A stretch of DNA of 8,416 nucleotides, from the NCBI GenBank assembly GCA_017848075.1, contig JAGALG010000003.1, forward strand, positions 1-8,416. The letters are read 5' to 3'. How positions within the stretch are numbered: the first letter of the stretch is position 1; every line of letters starts with the position of its first letter. The notes under the pieces were generated by a model that had not been told where the DNA came from, ran no database searches, and saw only the letters and a program-made list of their open reading frames with translations. Below are positions 1-5,258 of this stretch, one piece after another. Position numbers and translations under genes: made by a program. Source of the DNA: Oscillospiraceae bacterium. GTDB lineage: Bacteria > Bacillota > Clostridia > Oscillospirales > Ruminococcaceae.

Positions 1-29
1 CATTATAAAAAATAAGCTAAGGATACACG

Positions 30-602
30 ATGATAAACTATATATATTTAACACTTTGCTTTATGCTGCCAAATATTGCTTGGCAGATACTAAATAAAAA
101 TAAAATCAAAAACACCCAACACGCCACCCGCCATATCGTATGGACGGTTATTTTCTGGATTTACTGCTCTTTGGCGGCGTACGAGGCAGGTATCGGAACC
201 GTATGGGATATTATTTCTTACAAAGAAATAGTCGGCGGTATAAACTTAACTCCCCTTTCGGTAAACCCCCGTTTCACCCAAATATTAAATATCTATATGT
301 TCGTGCCCTTCGGATTTTTACTGCCCCATATCTGGCAGCGGTTTCGCAACCCTTTAAGGGTACTGCTTACCGGCTTTGGCTTTTCGCTTTTGATAGAAGC
401 TTTACAGCTCTTTAACCACCGAATTTCGGATATCGACGACCTTATTATGAACACTATCGGCACCTGCATCGGTTATTTAATTTGGGCTTTCTTATGGCTT
501 ATCTTTTTAAGAAAAAGAAAAACCTCGGCCGAATTTTCTAAAAACGAGCCGATAATCTATATTCTTTTGGGAATTTTGGGAGTGTTCTTTCTCTTTAACT
601 GA
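30..602 (+). CDS. VanZ-like family membrane protein
   Basis: A 190-residue, strongly hydrophobic protein of the VanZ-like family. VanZ of the teicoplanin-resistance cluster gave the family its name, but the biochemical role of most members is unknown, so resistance should not be assumed. About six membrane segments are visible, near residues 3-21, 36-54, 84-101, 109-127, 141-160 and 173-189. The family core is present: N87 followed by the FVPFGFLLP stretch (91-99), E123 and Q126 in the fourth helix, R131, the acidic DIDD cluster (134-137), then N141, T142 and G144. Length is normal for the family. The ATG is preceded by TAAGGA six bases upstream, which supports this start. TTA and ATA codons are common, unlike the genes beyond 1.9 kb. 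It lies 123 bases upstream of the XRE regulator on the same strand and no strong terminator separates them, but the regulator has its own promoter. The family call is fairly firm; the function is open. Confidence 0.85.
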   Translation: MINYIYLTLCFMLPNIAWQILNKNKIKNTQHATRHIVWTVIFWIYCSLAAYEAGIGTVWDIISYKEIVGGINLTPLSVNPRFTQILNIYMFVPFGFLLPHIWQRFRNPLRVLLTGFGFSLLIEALQLFNHRISDIDDLIMNTIGTCIGYLIWAFLWLIFLRKRKTSAEFSKNEPIIYILLGILGVFFLFN

Positions 603-630
603 AACAGATTTTAAACCCTACAAAAATGTC

Positions 631-674
631 AACCAAAAGTTGCGAAATTGACTACTGATTTTGGTGGCGCAACC
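631..674. repeat. Two interleaved inverted repeats upstream of the XRE gene
   Basis: ACCAAAA (632-638) is complementary to TTTTGGT (659-665), and the directly following GTTGCG (639-644) is complementary to CGCAAC (668-673). The arms are therefore ordered a-b-a'-b'. An imperfect 12-base palindrome, GGTGGCGCAACC, covers 663-674. The block ends 11 bases before the extended -10 element of the XRE gene, a natural place for a repressor site. XRE proteins often bind their own promoter, so an autoregulatory operator is a reasonable inference. It could also form structure in a VanZ transcript, but the zero-length first loop argues against a stable pseudoknot. Confidence 0.35.
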
Positions 675-684
675 GCTTATCAAT

Positions 685-693
685 TGATATAAT
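685..693 (+). promoter_or_regulatory. Extended -10 promoter for the XRE gene
   Basis: The sequence TGATATAAT contains a perfect TATAAT (688-693) preceded by the TGn extension (685-687). No good -35 box lies 16-18 bases upstream; TTGGTG (661-666) is 21 bases away. Extended -10 promoters can work without a -35 box. Transcription would begin near 700, leaving a leader of about 25 bases. Confidence 0.55.
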
Positions 694-725
694 ATCCTTG
701 CAAAATCAGAAAAAGGACGATGATT

Positions 726-1466
726 ATGAATAAAAATATAGGAGAAAAACTGTTTGAGCGCCGTAAAGCGGCAGGGCTTTCACAAGAAGAACTTGCCGAA
801 AAAATAGGCGTTTCACGTCAAGCGGTCAGCAAATGGGAACGCGGCGAAAGCTCGCCCGATACCGAAAATCTTATTGCCCTTGCAAAGCTTTATAATATTT
901 CACTCGACGAATTGGTATTCGGCGAAAGCGGCGAAACAAAGTATGAAAACACACAAGAAGAAAGCGATAAGGTCGACATTTCGCCCGGAAGGATTCAAGT
1001 CGAAAGCCACAACGGTGATAAGGTCAATATAAATTGGAAAGGGATTCACGTCGACACAAAAAACACAAACGTACATATTGATAAGGAGGGCGTAAACGTT
1101 ATCGAAAACGGGCATATTGTTTTCCCGAAGAAGCCAATTAATTCACCAATTTACCGTTTTTTCAAACGTTTCCCTTATCCCGTTTTAACCGTCATTGCAT
1201 ATATATTATTCGGTTTTCTTGAAATTTGCGGCGGTTGGGGATTGGGTTGGCTCATCTTTCTGACAATACCGCTTTATTACACCCTTATTGACGCCATTGC
1301 CCGTAAAAACGCAAGCGAGTTTGCCTATCCCGTGCTTACGGTTTTGGTATATTTATATATTGGTATGGTAAACGGACTCTGGCACCCCGGCTGGCTTATT
1401 TTTTTAACCATTCCGGTTTACTATTTTTTCACCGAATTTATCAAAAAAGTATGCGCAAAGCTGTGA
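726..1466 (+). CDS. XRE-family regulator with duplicated C-terminal membrane module
   Basis: A 246-residue protein with three parts. Residues 5-64 form a classic Cro/CI-type helix-turn-helix domain, with the recognition region around LSQEELAEKIGVSRQAVSKW (18-37) and the usual NISLDEL ending. Residues 65-135 are a polar, probably beta-rich linker with repeated short strands such as VNINWKGIHV and GVNVIENGHI. Residues 149-235 contain two tandem copies of a membrane hairpin, each opening with YPVLTV and closing with GWLIFLTIP-YY. The protein is thus likely a membrane-anchored DNA-binding regulator. An ATG also exists six bases upstream at 720, but it is only two bases from the AAAAGGA ribosome site (711-717), whereas the ATG at 726 is eight bases away, so 726 is preferred. 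The signal it senses cannot be told from sequence. Codon use matches the VanZ-like gene. The HTH call is firm; membrane tethering is inferred. Confidence 0.88.
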   Translation: MNKNIGEKLFERRKAAGLSQEELAEKIGVSRQAVSKWERGESSPDTENLIALAKLYNISLDELVFGESGETKYENTQEESDKVDISPGRIQVESHNGDKVNINWKGIHVDTKNTNVHIDKEGVNVIENGHIVFPKKPINSPIYRFFKRFPYPVLTVIAYILFGFLEICGGWGLGWLIFLTIPLYYTLIDAIARKNASEFAYPVLTVLVYLYIGMVNGLWHPGWLIFLTIPVYYFFTEFIKKVCAKL

Positions 1467-1486
1467 CAACTCATTATTTAATTAAT

Positions 1487-1516
1487 AAAAAACACCTGAT
1501 CACTCAGGTGTTTTTT
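1487..1516. terminator. Bidirectional intrinsic terminator between convergent genes
   Basis: The arms ACACCTGA/TCAGGTGT, extended by A- and T-runs (1487-1499 and 1504-1516), form a hairpin with a four-base loop. The A-run on the left and the T-run on the right let it end transcription in both directions. It follows the XRE stop codon by 20 bases. The stop codon of the MATE remnant on the other strand starts in the loop, so the hairpin also encodes that gene's last residues. Confidence 0.9.
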
Positions 1517-1715
1517 GTGTTTTTAGTATATTCTTCAAAAACCATATACAAAACGGAATCGAAGTTATAAAGGTTAAAATATCGGCTATCGGTTGTGTCA
1601 TCAATACGCCGTCCATATTTAAAAATGTCGGCAAAATCAGAATTAGCGGTATAAAATACACACCCTGTCGGCAAGAAGCCAAAAAACAGCAGAACAGGCT
1701 TTCCCCTGCTGATTT
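1500..1715 (-). pseudogene. 3' remnant of a MATE-family efflux transporter gene
   Basis: About 70 codons read from the minus strand give a recognisable MATE C-terminus: a CRQGVYFIPLILILP helix, then DGVLMTQPIADILTF, then a final hydrophobic helix and a short charged tail. In intact MATE proteins (about 450 residues, cation-coupled drug or metabolite export) the RQG-FFIPL segment and the QPIAD segment form the last two or three helices. Upstream the frame is closed by a TGA at 1716-1718, and no homologous sequence continues beyond about 1740. Neighbouring frames across 1683-1735 look partly MATE-like (for example NQQGKA), so a frameshift may have occurred before truncation. There is no start codon with a ribosome site. 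It is best read as a dead fragment. Its CTA, TTA and ATA codons match the left segment. Family call is fairly sure; the exact upstream limit is not. Confidence 0.7.
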
Positions 1716-1736
1716 TCAGCAGAGTAAAGCGCATTT

Positions 1737-1862
1737 ATGGTACAATTATGGAATACCTTTGATGAAATGATATCAAGAATTGGAGAGAGCGTCAATAAGT
1801 ATTTTCCGCTTCCGGATTTTTATGGCGAATCTGCTTATTTTATGTCAAAAAACTTGGTATAA
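1737..1862 (+). CDS. Possible 41-residue small ORF at the segment junction
   Basis: An ATG at 1737 opens a 41-codon frame ending at TAA 1860-1862. It contains FDEMISRIGESVNKYF followed by PLPDFYGESAY, a normal-looking amphipathic, mixed-charge peptide with no membrane segment. I do not recognise it. Only a weak purine stretch (CAGAGTAAAG) precedes the ATG, no promoter is clear, and it starts where the MATE remnant ends. It may be a scrap of a larger gene rather than a working one. Codon use is AT-rich, like the left segment. Confidence 0.2.
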   Translation: MVQLWNTFDEMISRIGESVNKYFPLPDFYGESAYFMSKNLV

Positions 1863-1877
1863 TTCCCTGCTTTTCTC

Positions 1878-1913
1878 AAGAAAAACAGGCCGGAGTTCTC
1901 CCTCCGGCCTGTT
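1878..1913 (-). terminator. Intrinsic terminator of the DUF5714 gene
   Basis: A 12-base perfect stem, AACAGGCCGGAG (1884-1895) with CTCCGGCCTGTT (1902-1913), closes a six-base loop. Read on the minus strand it is followed by TTTTTCTT. It lies 27 bases past the stop codon of the Cys-rich gene and is GC-rich, like the right-hand segment. Confidence 0.9.
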
Positions 1914-1940
1914 GATTTGCCATAATTATGGAACAGTCTT

Positions 1941-2630
1941 CTATTTATGGAATGGGCATCTTTCTTTAATACACTGATTGTTTTTGTGACTGTATTCACA
2001 GCGGATCTGCTCCGGTTTTTCCATCTGCACACCCAGATATTCTGCGGCAAAGTCAATCGCTTCCAAAACCGCAAGAGAGGAATTGCGCTTGCAGCAGCGA
2101 GGTCCGCCAATGTCGGCTTCTTTGGCAAGAACCCGGGAGGTCATGCGGTTACACAAACCCCAGCTTTCCGTGGACAGAGGGCTGGAACCGGTGACAATGG
2201 AGACAAAGATGCCGGTGCTGACAGCGGCTCCGCAGCTGCCCCACAGACCACAAATGCCACCCGGAACTTTCCGACCCCGATTCTGCATCTCCAGCAAGGC
2301 TTTCTGCAGATCCAGCACACCGCCGGCATTATGATAGGCAGTCAGCAGGCTGGCGCCCACCAGCACATGGTGCTCCGGACCGTGCATGTGACAGAAAGGC
2401 AGCGCCATCAGCTTGCAGAGGATCTCATAGGGATTTTTGCTGCTGTCACTGAGACAAACACCCAAAAAGGTATCCATACCGCTCATGTGGCAATCGCTGC
2501 AGACATAATGCCCCTCCACACAGCGGCAATTGCTCTCCTCCACCTTGTGGCAGAGAGCACATTCCATCTTTTCTGCCTGCTCCAGATACTCCAGAGGCTG
2601 TTTGCAAATCAAACATTCTTCGTTTTTCAT
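1941..2630 (-). CDS. Cys-rich DUF5714-type protein
   Basis: A 229-residue soluble protein with 19 cysteines. Four pairs lie in the first 47 residues (C6/C9, C24/C27, C35/C37, C44/C47), like a treble zinc-ribbon or iron-sulfur region. A core with CHMHGPEHH (80-88), GGICGLWGSCGAA (124-136) and a CCKR motif (179-182) follows, then a Cys-rich tail (C211, C220, C225). This matches my memory of DUF5714, found in anaerobic Bacillota and archaea, sometimes joined to methyltransferase or radical-SAM contexts; its reaction is not known. Metal or cluster binding is inferred from the cysteines only. There is no signal peptide. It appears to be a single-gene unit: own promoter, own terminator, and a terminator separating it from the importer operon. 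The start has AGGAT only two bases away and AAAGG 12 bases away, so the ribosome site is not ideal, but no better in-frame ATG exists before the first Cys pair. Confidence 0.75.
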   Translation of the reverse strand: MKNEECLICKQPLEYLEQAEKMECALCHKVEESNCRCVEGHYVCSDCHMSGMDTFLGVCLSDSSKNPYEILCKLMALPFCHMHGPEHHVLVGASLLTAYHNAGGVLDLQKALLEMQNRGRKVPGGICGLWGSCGAAVSTGIFVSIVTGSSPLSTESWGLCNRMTSRVLAKEADIGGPRCCKRNSSLAVLEAIDFAAEYLGVQMEKPEQIRCEYSHKNNQCIKERCPFHK

Positions 2631-2665
2631 ATCCTATCGCAACCTTTCGATCTGTTCTTAACTTT

Positions 2666-2694
2666 ATTGTAGCACAAGAAGCACTCTGCGTAAA
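2666..2694 (-). promoter_or_regulatory. Promoter of the DUF5714 gene
   Basis: On the minus strand TTTACG (2694-2689) and TACAAT (2671-2666) are separated by exactly 17 bases. The -10 box is preceded by TGC, giving an extended -10. The leader would be about 30 bases long. Confidence 0.65.
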
Positions 2695-2740
2695 ATAGTA
2701 CGATTTCTGTATTTCGTCGCAGTCTATTGAAAAAAGCTAT

Positions 2741-2770
2741 AGAAAAAGGAGCCTGTGCTGCAGGCTCCTT
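2741..2770 (-). terminator. Intrinsic terminator of the amino-acid importer operon
   Basis: The arms AAGGAGCCTG (2746-2755) and CAGGCTCCTT (2761-2770) make a 10-base perfect stem with a five-base loop. Read on the minus strand the stem runs into TTTTTCTATAG. It sits eight bases beyond the stop codon of the binding-protein gene. Confidence 0.9.
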
Positions 2771-2778
2771 GCTTTGCA

Positions 2779-3573
2779 TTATTCTGCTTTGGAAATATCG
2801 GTGCCGAAGTATTTCTCGGACAGCTCGGTCAGTTTGCCTTCTGCTTCCAGCTCAGCCAGTGCTTCGTTGATAGCTTTCAGCAGGTTTGCGCTTTCCTCGC
2901 CTTTACGCATTGGGATCGCTACCTGAGTGGCGTCCTTATCCAGAGTTGCGATTTTGATTTCTGCATCCGGATGAGCCTTCATGTAATCGTAGTAGGTCAC
3001 TTCTGCGTTGAGGGTTGCATCGATACGGCCGCTGAGCAGCAGCTCGATGGTCTGGTTCAGGTCGTCAACACCGGTAACGGTTGCGCCGTAGCTCTCTGCT
3101 ACTTCTGCGTAGGTGGAAGAAATGGTGTTTGCGGTCTGTTTGCCGTCCAGATCTTCCATGGAGGTGATCTCAGTGTTATCGCTCTTTACGATAACAGCGG
3201 TTTTGTTGTAAGCGTATGGAGTGGAGAAGTCGTATTTTTCCAGACGATCTTCGGTAATGTCAACGCCGTTTACCATGATATCATAGCGGCCAGCGTCCAG
3301 ACCAGCCAGCAGGCCGTCCCATTCGCCCTCCACGAAGGTTGCTTTCACGCCCAGTTTTTCTGCGATCAGAGTTGCAACTTCGGTGTCGTAACCAACCAGC
3401 TGATCGTTTTCATCATGGTAAGTCCATGGTGCCCAGGTGCCCTCCATGGCAACGATGATCTCACCGCGGTCTTTGATGGTAGCCAGCAGGTCATCCTCTT
3501 TCTTTGCGCAAGCGGACATGGTGCACAGCATTGCACCGGCCATCAGCAGAGCTGTCAGTTTTTTCATTTTCAT
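2779..3573 (-). CDS. Amino-acid (probably cystine) ABC importer, substrate-binding lipoprotein
   Basis: A 264-residue solute-binding protein of the polar amino-acid family (periplasmic-binding-protein type 2 fold). The N-terminus is a lipoprotein signal: MKMKK, a hydrophobic core, then lipobox MSA-C with Cys22 as the lipidated residue, so it would be anchored on the outer face of the membrane. The mature part opens with the first ligand loop EGTWAPWTYHDEND (44-57), then GYDTEVATLIAEKLGV (61-76), WDGLLAGLD (85-93) and ITEDR (106-110). Arg110 is in the place where this family binds the substrate carboxylate. YDFSTPY (114-120) follows. The EGTW-P-TYHD opening resembles cystine-binding members such as TcyA and FliY, but substrate cannot be fixed from sequence. 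An AAAGGAGA ribosome site lies about eight bases before the ATG. It is last in the operon, 29 bases after the ATPase gene, with the terminator immediately behind. The whole gene lacks TTA, CTA and TCA codons. Confidence 0.9.
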   Translation of the reverse strand: MKMKKLTALLMAGAMLCTMSACAKKEDDLLATIKDRGEIIVAMEGTWAPWTYHDENDQLVGYDTEVATLIAEKLGVKATFVEGEWDGLLAGLDAGRYDIMVNGVDITEDRLEKYDFSTPYAYNKTAVIVKSDNTEITSMEDLDGKQTANTISSTYAEVAESYGATVTGVDDLNQTIELLLSGRIDATLNAEVTYYDYMKAHPDAEIKIATLDKDATQVAIPMRKGEESANLLKAINEALAELEAEGKLTELSEKYFGTDISKAE

Positions 3574-3602
3574 AGAGTGTTCTCCTTTGCTAAGCAGTTT
3601 AT

Positions 3603-4355
3603 TTAATCAACCAGTCCCAGGGACTCGCTGAGATTCCGCAGGAAGGTTTTGGTGCGTTCTTCCTTTGGATTTTCGAAGAAGTCTTTGGAGCTGCCGCTTT
3701 CCACGACCACGCCGTCCTCCATCAGGACTACCTTATTGGACACGGTACGGGCAAAGCTCATTTCGTGGGTGACCACCAGCATGGTCATGCCCTCCCTCGC
3801 CAGCTGGCGCATAACGGCCAGTACCTCACCGGTCAGCTCCGGGTCGAGGGCAGAGGTCGGTTCATCGAAGAAGATGATCTTCGGATTGGTTGCCATGGCT
3901 CTGGCAATGGCAACACGCTGCTGCTGACCGCCGGAAAGCTGCCTTGGATAGTAGTCATAGCGGTCAGACAGACCAACCTTATCCAACGCGGCCTTGCCGA
4001 TGGCAATGGCCTCCTCTTTCGGCATTTTGCGGCCGATGATCAGACCCTCGGTCACATTCTGCAGAGCGGTTTTATTGAGAAACAGGTTGTAGTTCTGGAA
4101 CACAAAGCCTGTTTGCTTTCTCAGGGCAGAGATCTCCTTTTTGGAGGTGGTGTTCAGATGATAGTTCTGTCCGTCCAGAACCATGGTGCCGTCGTCGGCA
4201 GTTTCAAGGAAGTTGATGCAGCGAAGCAGCGTGGTCTTACCGGAACCGCTGGGGCCCAGAATGGCAACCACATCGCCCTTCTCCACGCTGAGATCCACGC
4301 CTTTCAGCACCTCGGTGCTGCCAAAGGACTTTTTGATATTTTTGATTTCCAGCAT
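3603..4355 (-). CDS. Amino-acid ABC importer, ATP-binding subunit
   Basis: A 250-residue ATPase of the polar amino-acid uptake family that drives import by ATP hydrolysis on the inner membrane face. All catalytic motifs are intact: Walker A GPSGSGKT (34-41), Q-loop Gln87 in FVFQNYNLF, signature LSGGQQQR (140-147), Walker B IIFFDEP (160-166, with Asp164 and Glu165), D-loop SALD (168-171) and the switch His197 in VVTHEMSFA. Length is typical, with no extra C-terminal regulatory domain of the methionine-transporter kind. An AAAGGAGA ribosome site overlaps the end of the permease gene, and only three bases separate the two genes, so translation is probably coupled. Family resemblance is to TcyC/GlnQ-type subunits; substrate follows from the partner proteins, not from this subunit. 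Confidence 0.95.
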   Translation of the reverse strand: MLEIKNIKKSFGSTEVLKGVDLSVEKGDVVAILGPSGSGKTTLLRCINFLETADDGTMVLDGQNYHLNTTSKKEISALRKQTGFVFQNYNLFLNKTALQNVTEGLIIGRKMPKEEAIAIGKAALDKVGLSDRYDYYPRQLSGGQQQRVAIARAMATNPKIIFFDEPTSALDPELTGEVLAVMRQLAREGMTMLVVTHEMSFARTVSNKVVLMEDGVVVESGSSKDFFENPKEERTKTFLRNLSESLGLVD

Positions 4356-4358
4356 GGC

Positions 4359-5060
4359 TTAGTCTCCTTTGTGTCCGTAGGAATTCAGCTTCTTCTCACC
4401 CATATTCTGCAGCTTGGTCAGAACTGTGGAGAAGATCAGATAGATCAGTGCGACCTCCAGATACAGAGCCAGCGGCTCATAGGTGCGGGCCACGATGCGC
4501 TGGGTCACCATGAACATCTCTGCTACGGTAATATTTGCGGCCAAAGAGGTATCTTTGACCATGGAGATCAGAGAGTTGGACAGCGGTGGGAAGGCTGTAC
4601 GGAGCGCCTGCGGCAGGATGATGCGGAAGATGATCTGCAGGTAGGACATACCAACGCAGTAGCCAGCCTCCATCTGACCCACCGGAACGGATTCCAGTGC
4701 GGCACGGATGGTTTCCGCACAGTAAGCACCGGAGTTAAGAGAAAAGACCAGCACCGCAGCCGGGAAGGGCTCGATCAAAAAGCCGGCGTGTGGCAGGCCG
4801 TAGAACACCACGAACAGCTGTACCAGCAGCGGTGTACCGCGAACCACCCAAATGTAAAAGCGGGCAATTTGTTTCAGAACCTTCACATTGGCGAACTGCA
4901 CCAATGCTGTAATGGTGGCAATGATCAGCCCCAGCGTGAAGGCGATCGCCGTCAGCGGAATCGTCAGGGTCAGACCCGGGATCAATATTTTTGTAAAGGA
5001 ATCCACAAGGATCCCCCATAAGCGTGCGTCAATCATGGTTGTCAGATACTTCCCTTCCAA
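4359..5060 (-). CDS. Amino-acid ABC importer, permease subunit
   Basis: A membrane permease of the His/Glu/Gln/Arg/opine family, 233 residues from a TTG at 5060 or 225 from an ATG at 5036. Hydrophobic segments occur near residues 26-55, 66-90, 98-115 and 198-215, and the RGTPLLVQL motif (74-82) is characteristic. The cytoplasmic coupling loop with the EAA motif is clear: EAGYCVGMSYLQIIFRIILP (131-150), the contact site for the ATPase. One permease gene suggests a homodimeric channel. The TTG start has AAGGA eight bases upstream; the ATG start has GGAAGGGA about 14 bases upstream. The nearer promoter would leave almost no leader for the TTG start, so both starts may be used. The gene is first in the operon. 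Leu14, encoded by TTA, is the only codon of that kind in the gene. Confidence 0.92.
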   Translation of the reverse strand: MEGKYLTTMIDARLWGILVDSFTKILIPGLTLTIPLTAIAFTLGLIIATITALVQFANVKVLKQIARFYIWVVRGTPLLVQLFVVFYGLPHAGFLIEPFPAAVLVFSLNSGAYCAETIRAALESVPVGQMEAGYCVGMSYLQIIFRIILPQALRTAFPPLSNSLISMVKDTSLAANITVAEMFMVTQRIVARTYEPLALYLEVALIYLIFSTVLTKLQNMGEKKLNSYGHKGD

Positions 5061-5076
5061 AGCTTTTGTCCTTATA

Positions 5077-5105
5077 AGTATAATTCAGTTGGGACAACTT
5101 AACAA
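5077..5105 (-). promoter_or_regulatory. Proximal importer promoter with a palindrome in its spacer
   Basis: On the minus strand TTGTTA (5105-5100) and TATACT (5082-5077) are 17 bases apart. The spacer holds the perfect palindrome AGTTG-nnn-CAACT (5087-5099), which extends with one mismatch to TT-AGTTG-GGA-CAACT-AA (5084-5102). A protein bound there would block RNA polymerase directly, so this is a good operator candidate. Transcription would begin near 5070, which favours the ATG at 5036 as the start for this transcript. Confidence 0.5.
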
Positions 5106-5211
5106 GACTTTCCTTTGAAATAATTTACTTTCTTATTATACACGCTGGAGTTCACTTCATGTCAATAGCTTTGATAAAATTTATACCAAAATACTGTACA
5201 TATTGGGACAA
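5089..5211 (+). repeat. Repeated TTGGGACAA motif before the importer operon
   Basis: The identical nine bases TTGGGACAA occur at 5089-5097 and 5203-5211 in the same orientation, 114 bases apart, close to eleven helical turns. Each has palindromic TTG/CAA ends. The first lies in the spacer of the proximal promoter; the second is about 40 bases upstream of the distal -35 box and overlaps the start of the A-run of the symporter terminator. The pair would suit a regulator that binds both sites with looping, although the second copy lacks the outer symmetry of the first. Confidence 0.35.
5135..5165 (-). promoter_or_regulatory. Distal importer promoter
   Basis: A perfect TTGACA (5165-5160) and a perfect TATAAT (5140-5135) lie on the minus strand, but the spacer is 19 bases, two longer than optimal. 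Such spacing often weakens a promoter or makes it dependent on an activator. The transcript would start near 5128 and carry both possible permease starts. Confidence 0.5.
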
Positions 5212-5241
5212 AAAAATCCGGTCTGCCGAAGCAGACCGGAT
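5210..5241 (-). terminator. Intrinsic terminator of the GPH symporter gene
   Basis: An 11-base perfect stem, ATCCGGTCTGC (5216-5226) with GCAGACCGGAT (5231-5241), has on the minus strand the very stable C(TTCG)G tetraloop and is followed by seven T residues. It lies 17 bases beyond the stop codon. Confidence 0.95.
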
Positions 5242-5258
5242 CAGGGTCAAGCGTGGGA

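Noticed and set aside
1780..1977. A 65-codon plus-strand frame starting at 1780
   Set aside because: It runs straight through the strong hairpin at 1884-1913 and into the 3' end of the convergent gene, and has no ribosome site.
1947..3606. Long plus-strand frames opposite the Cys-rich gene (1947-2672) and the binding protein (2755-3606)
   Set aside because: Both are antisense register shadows. The minus-strand products have clear family motifs, promoters and terminators.
3765..5021. A 418-codon plus-strand frame spanning the ATPase and permease genes
   Set aside because: It is a mirror of two genes with complete motif sets on the other strand and crosses their boundary only because they share the same frame.
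5061..5165. Possible riboswitch or T-box in the importer leader
   Set aside because: The leader from the distal promoter is only about 70 bases, has no terminator hairpin before the gene and no T-box TGGNACCGCG-like sequence. The palindrome there is better explained as a DNA operator.
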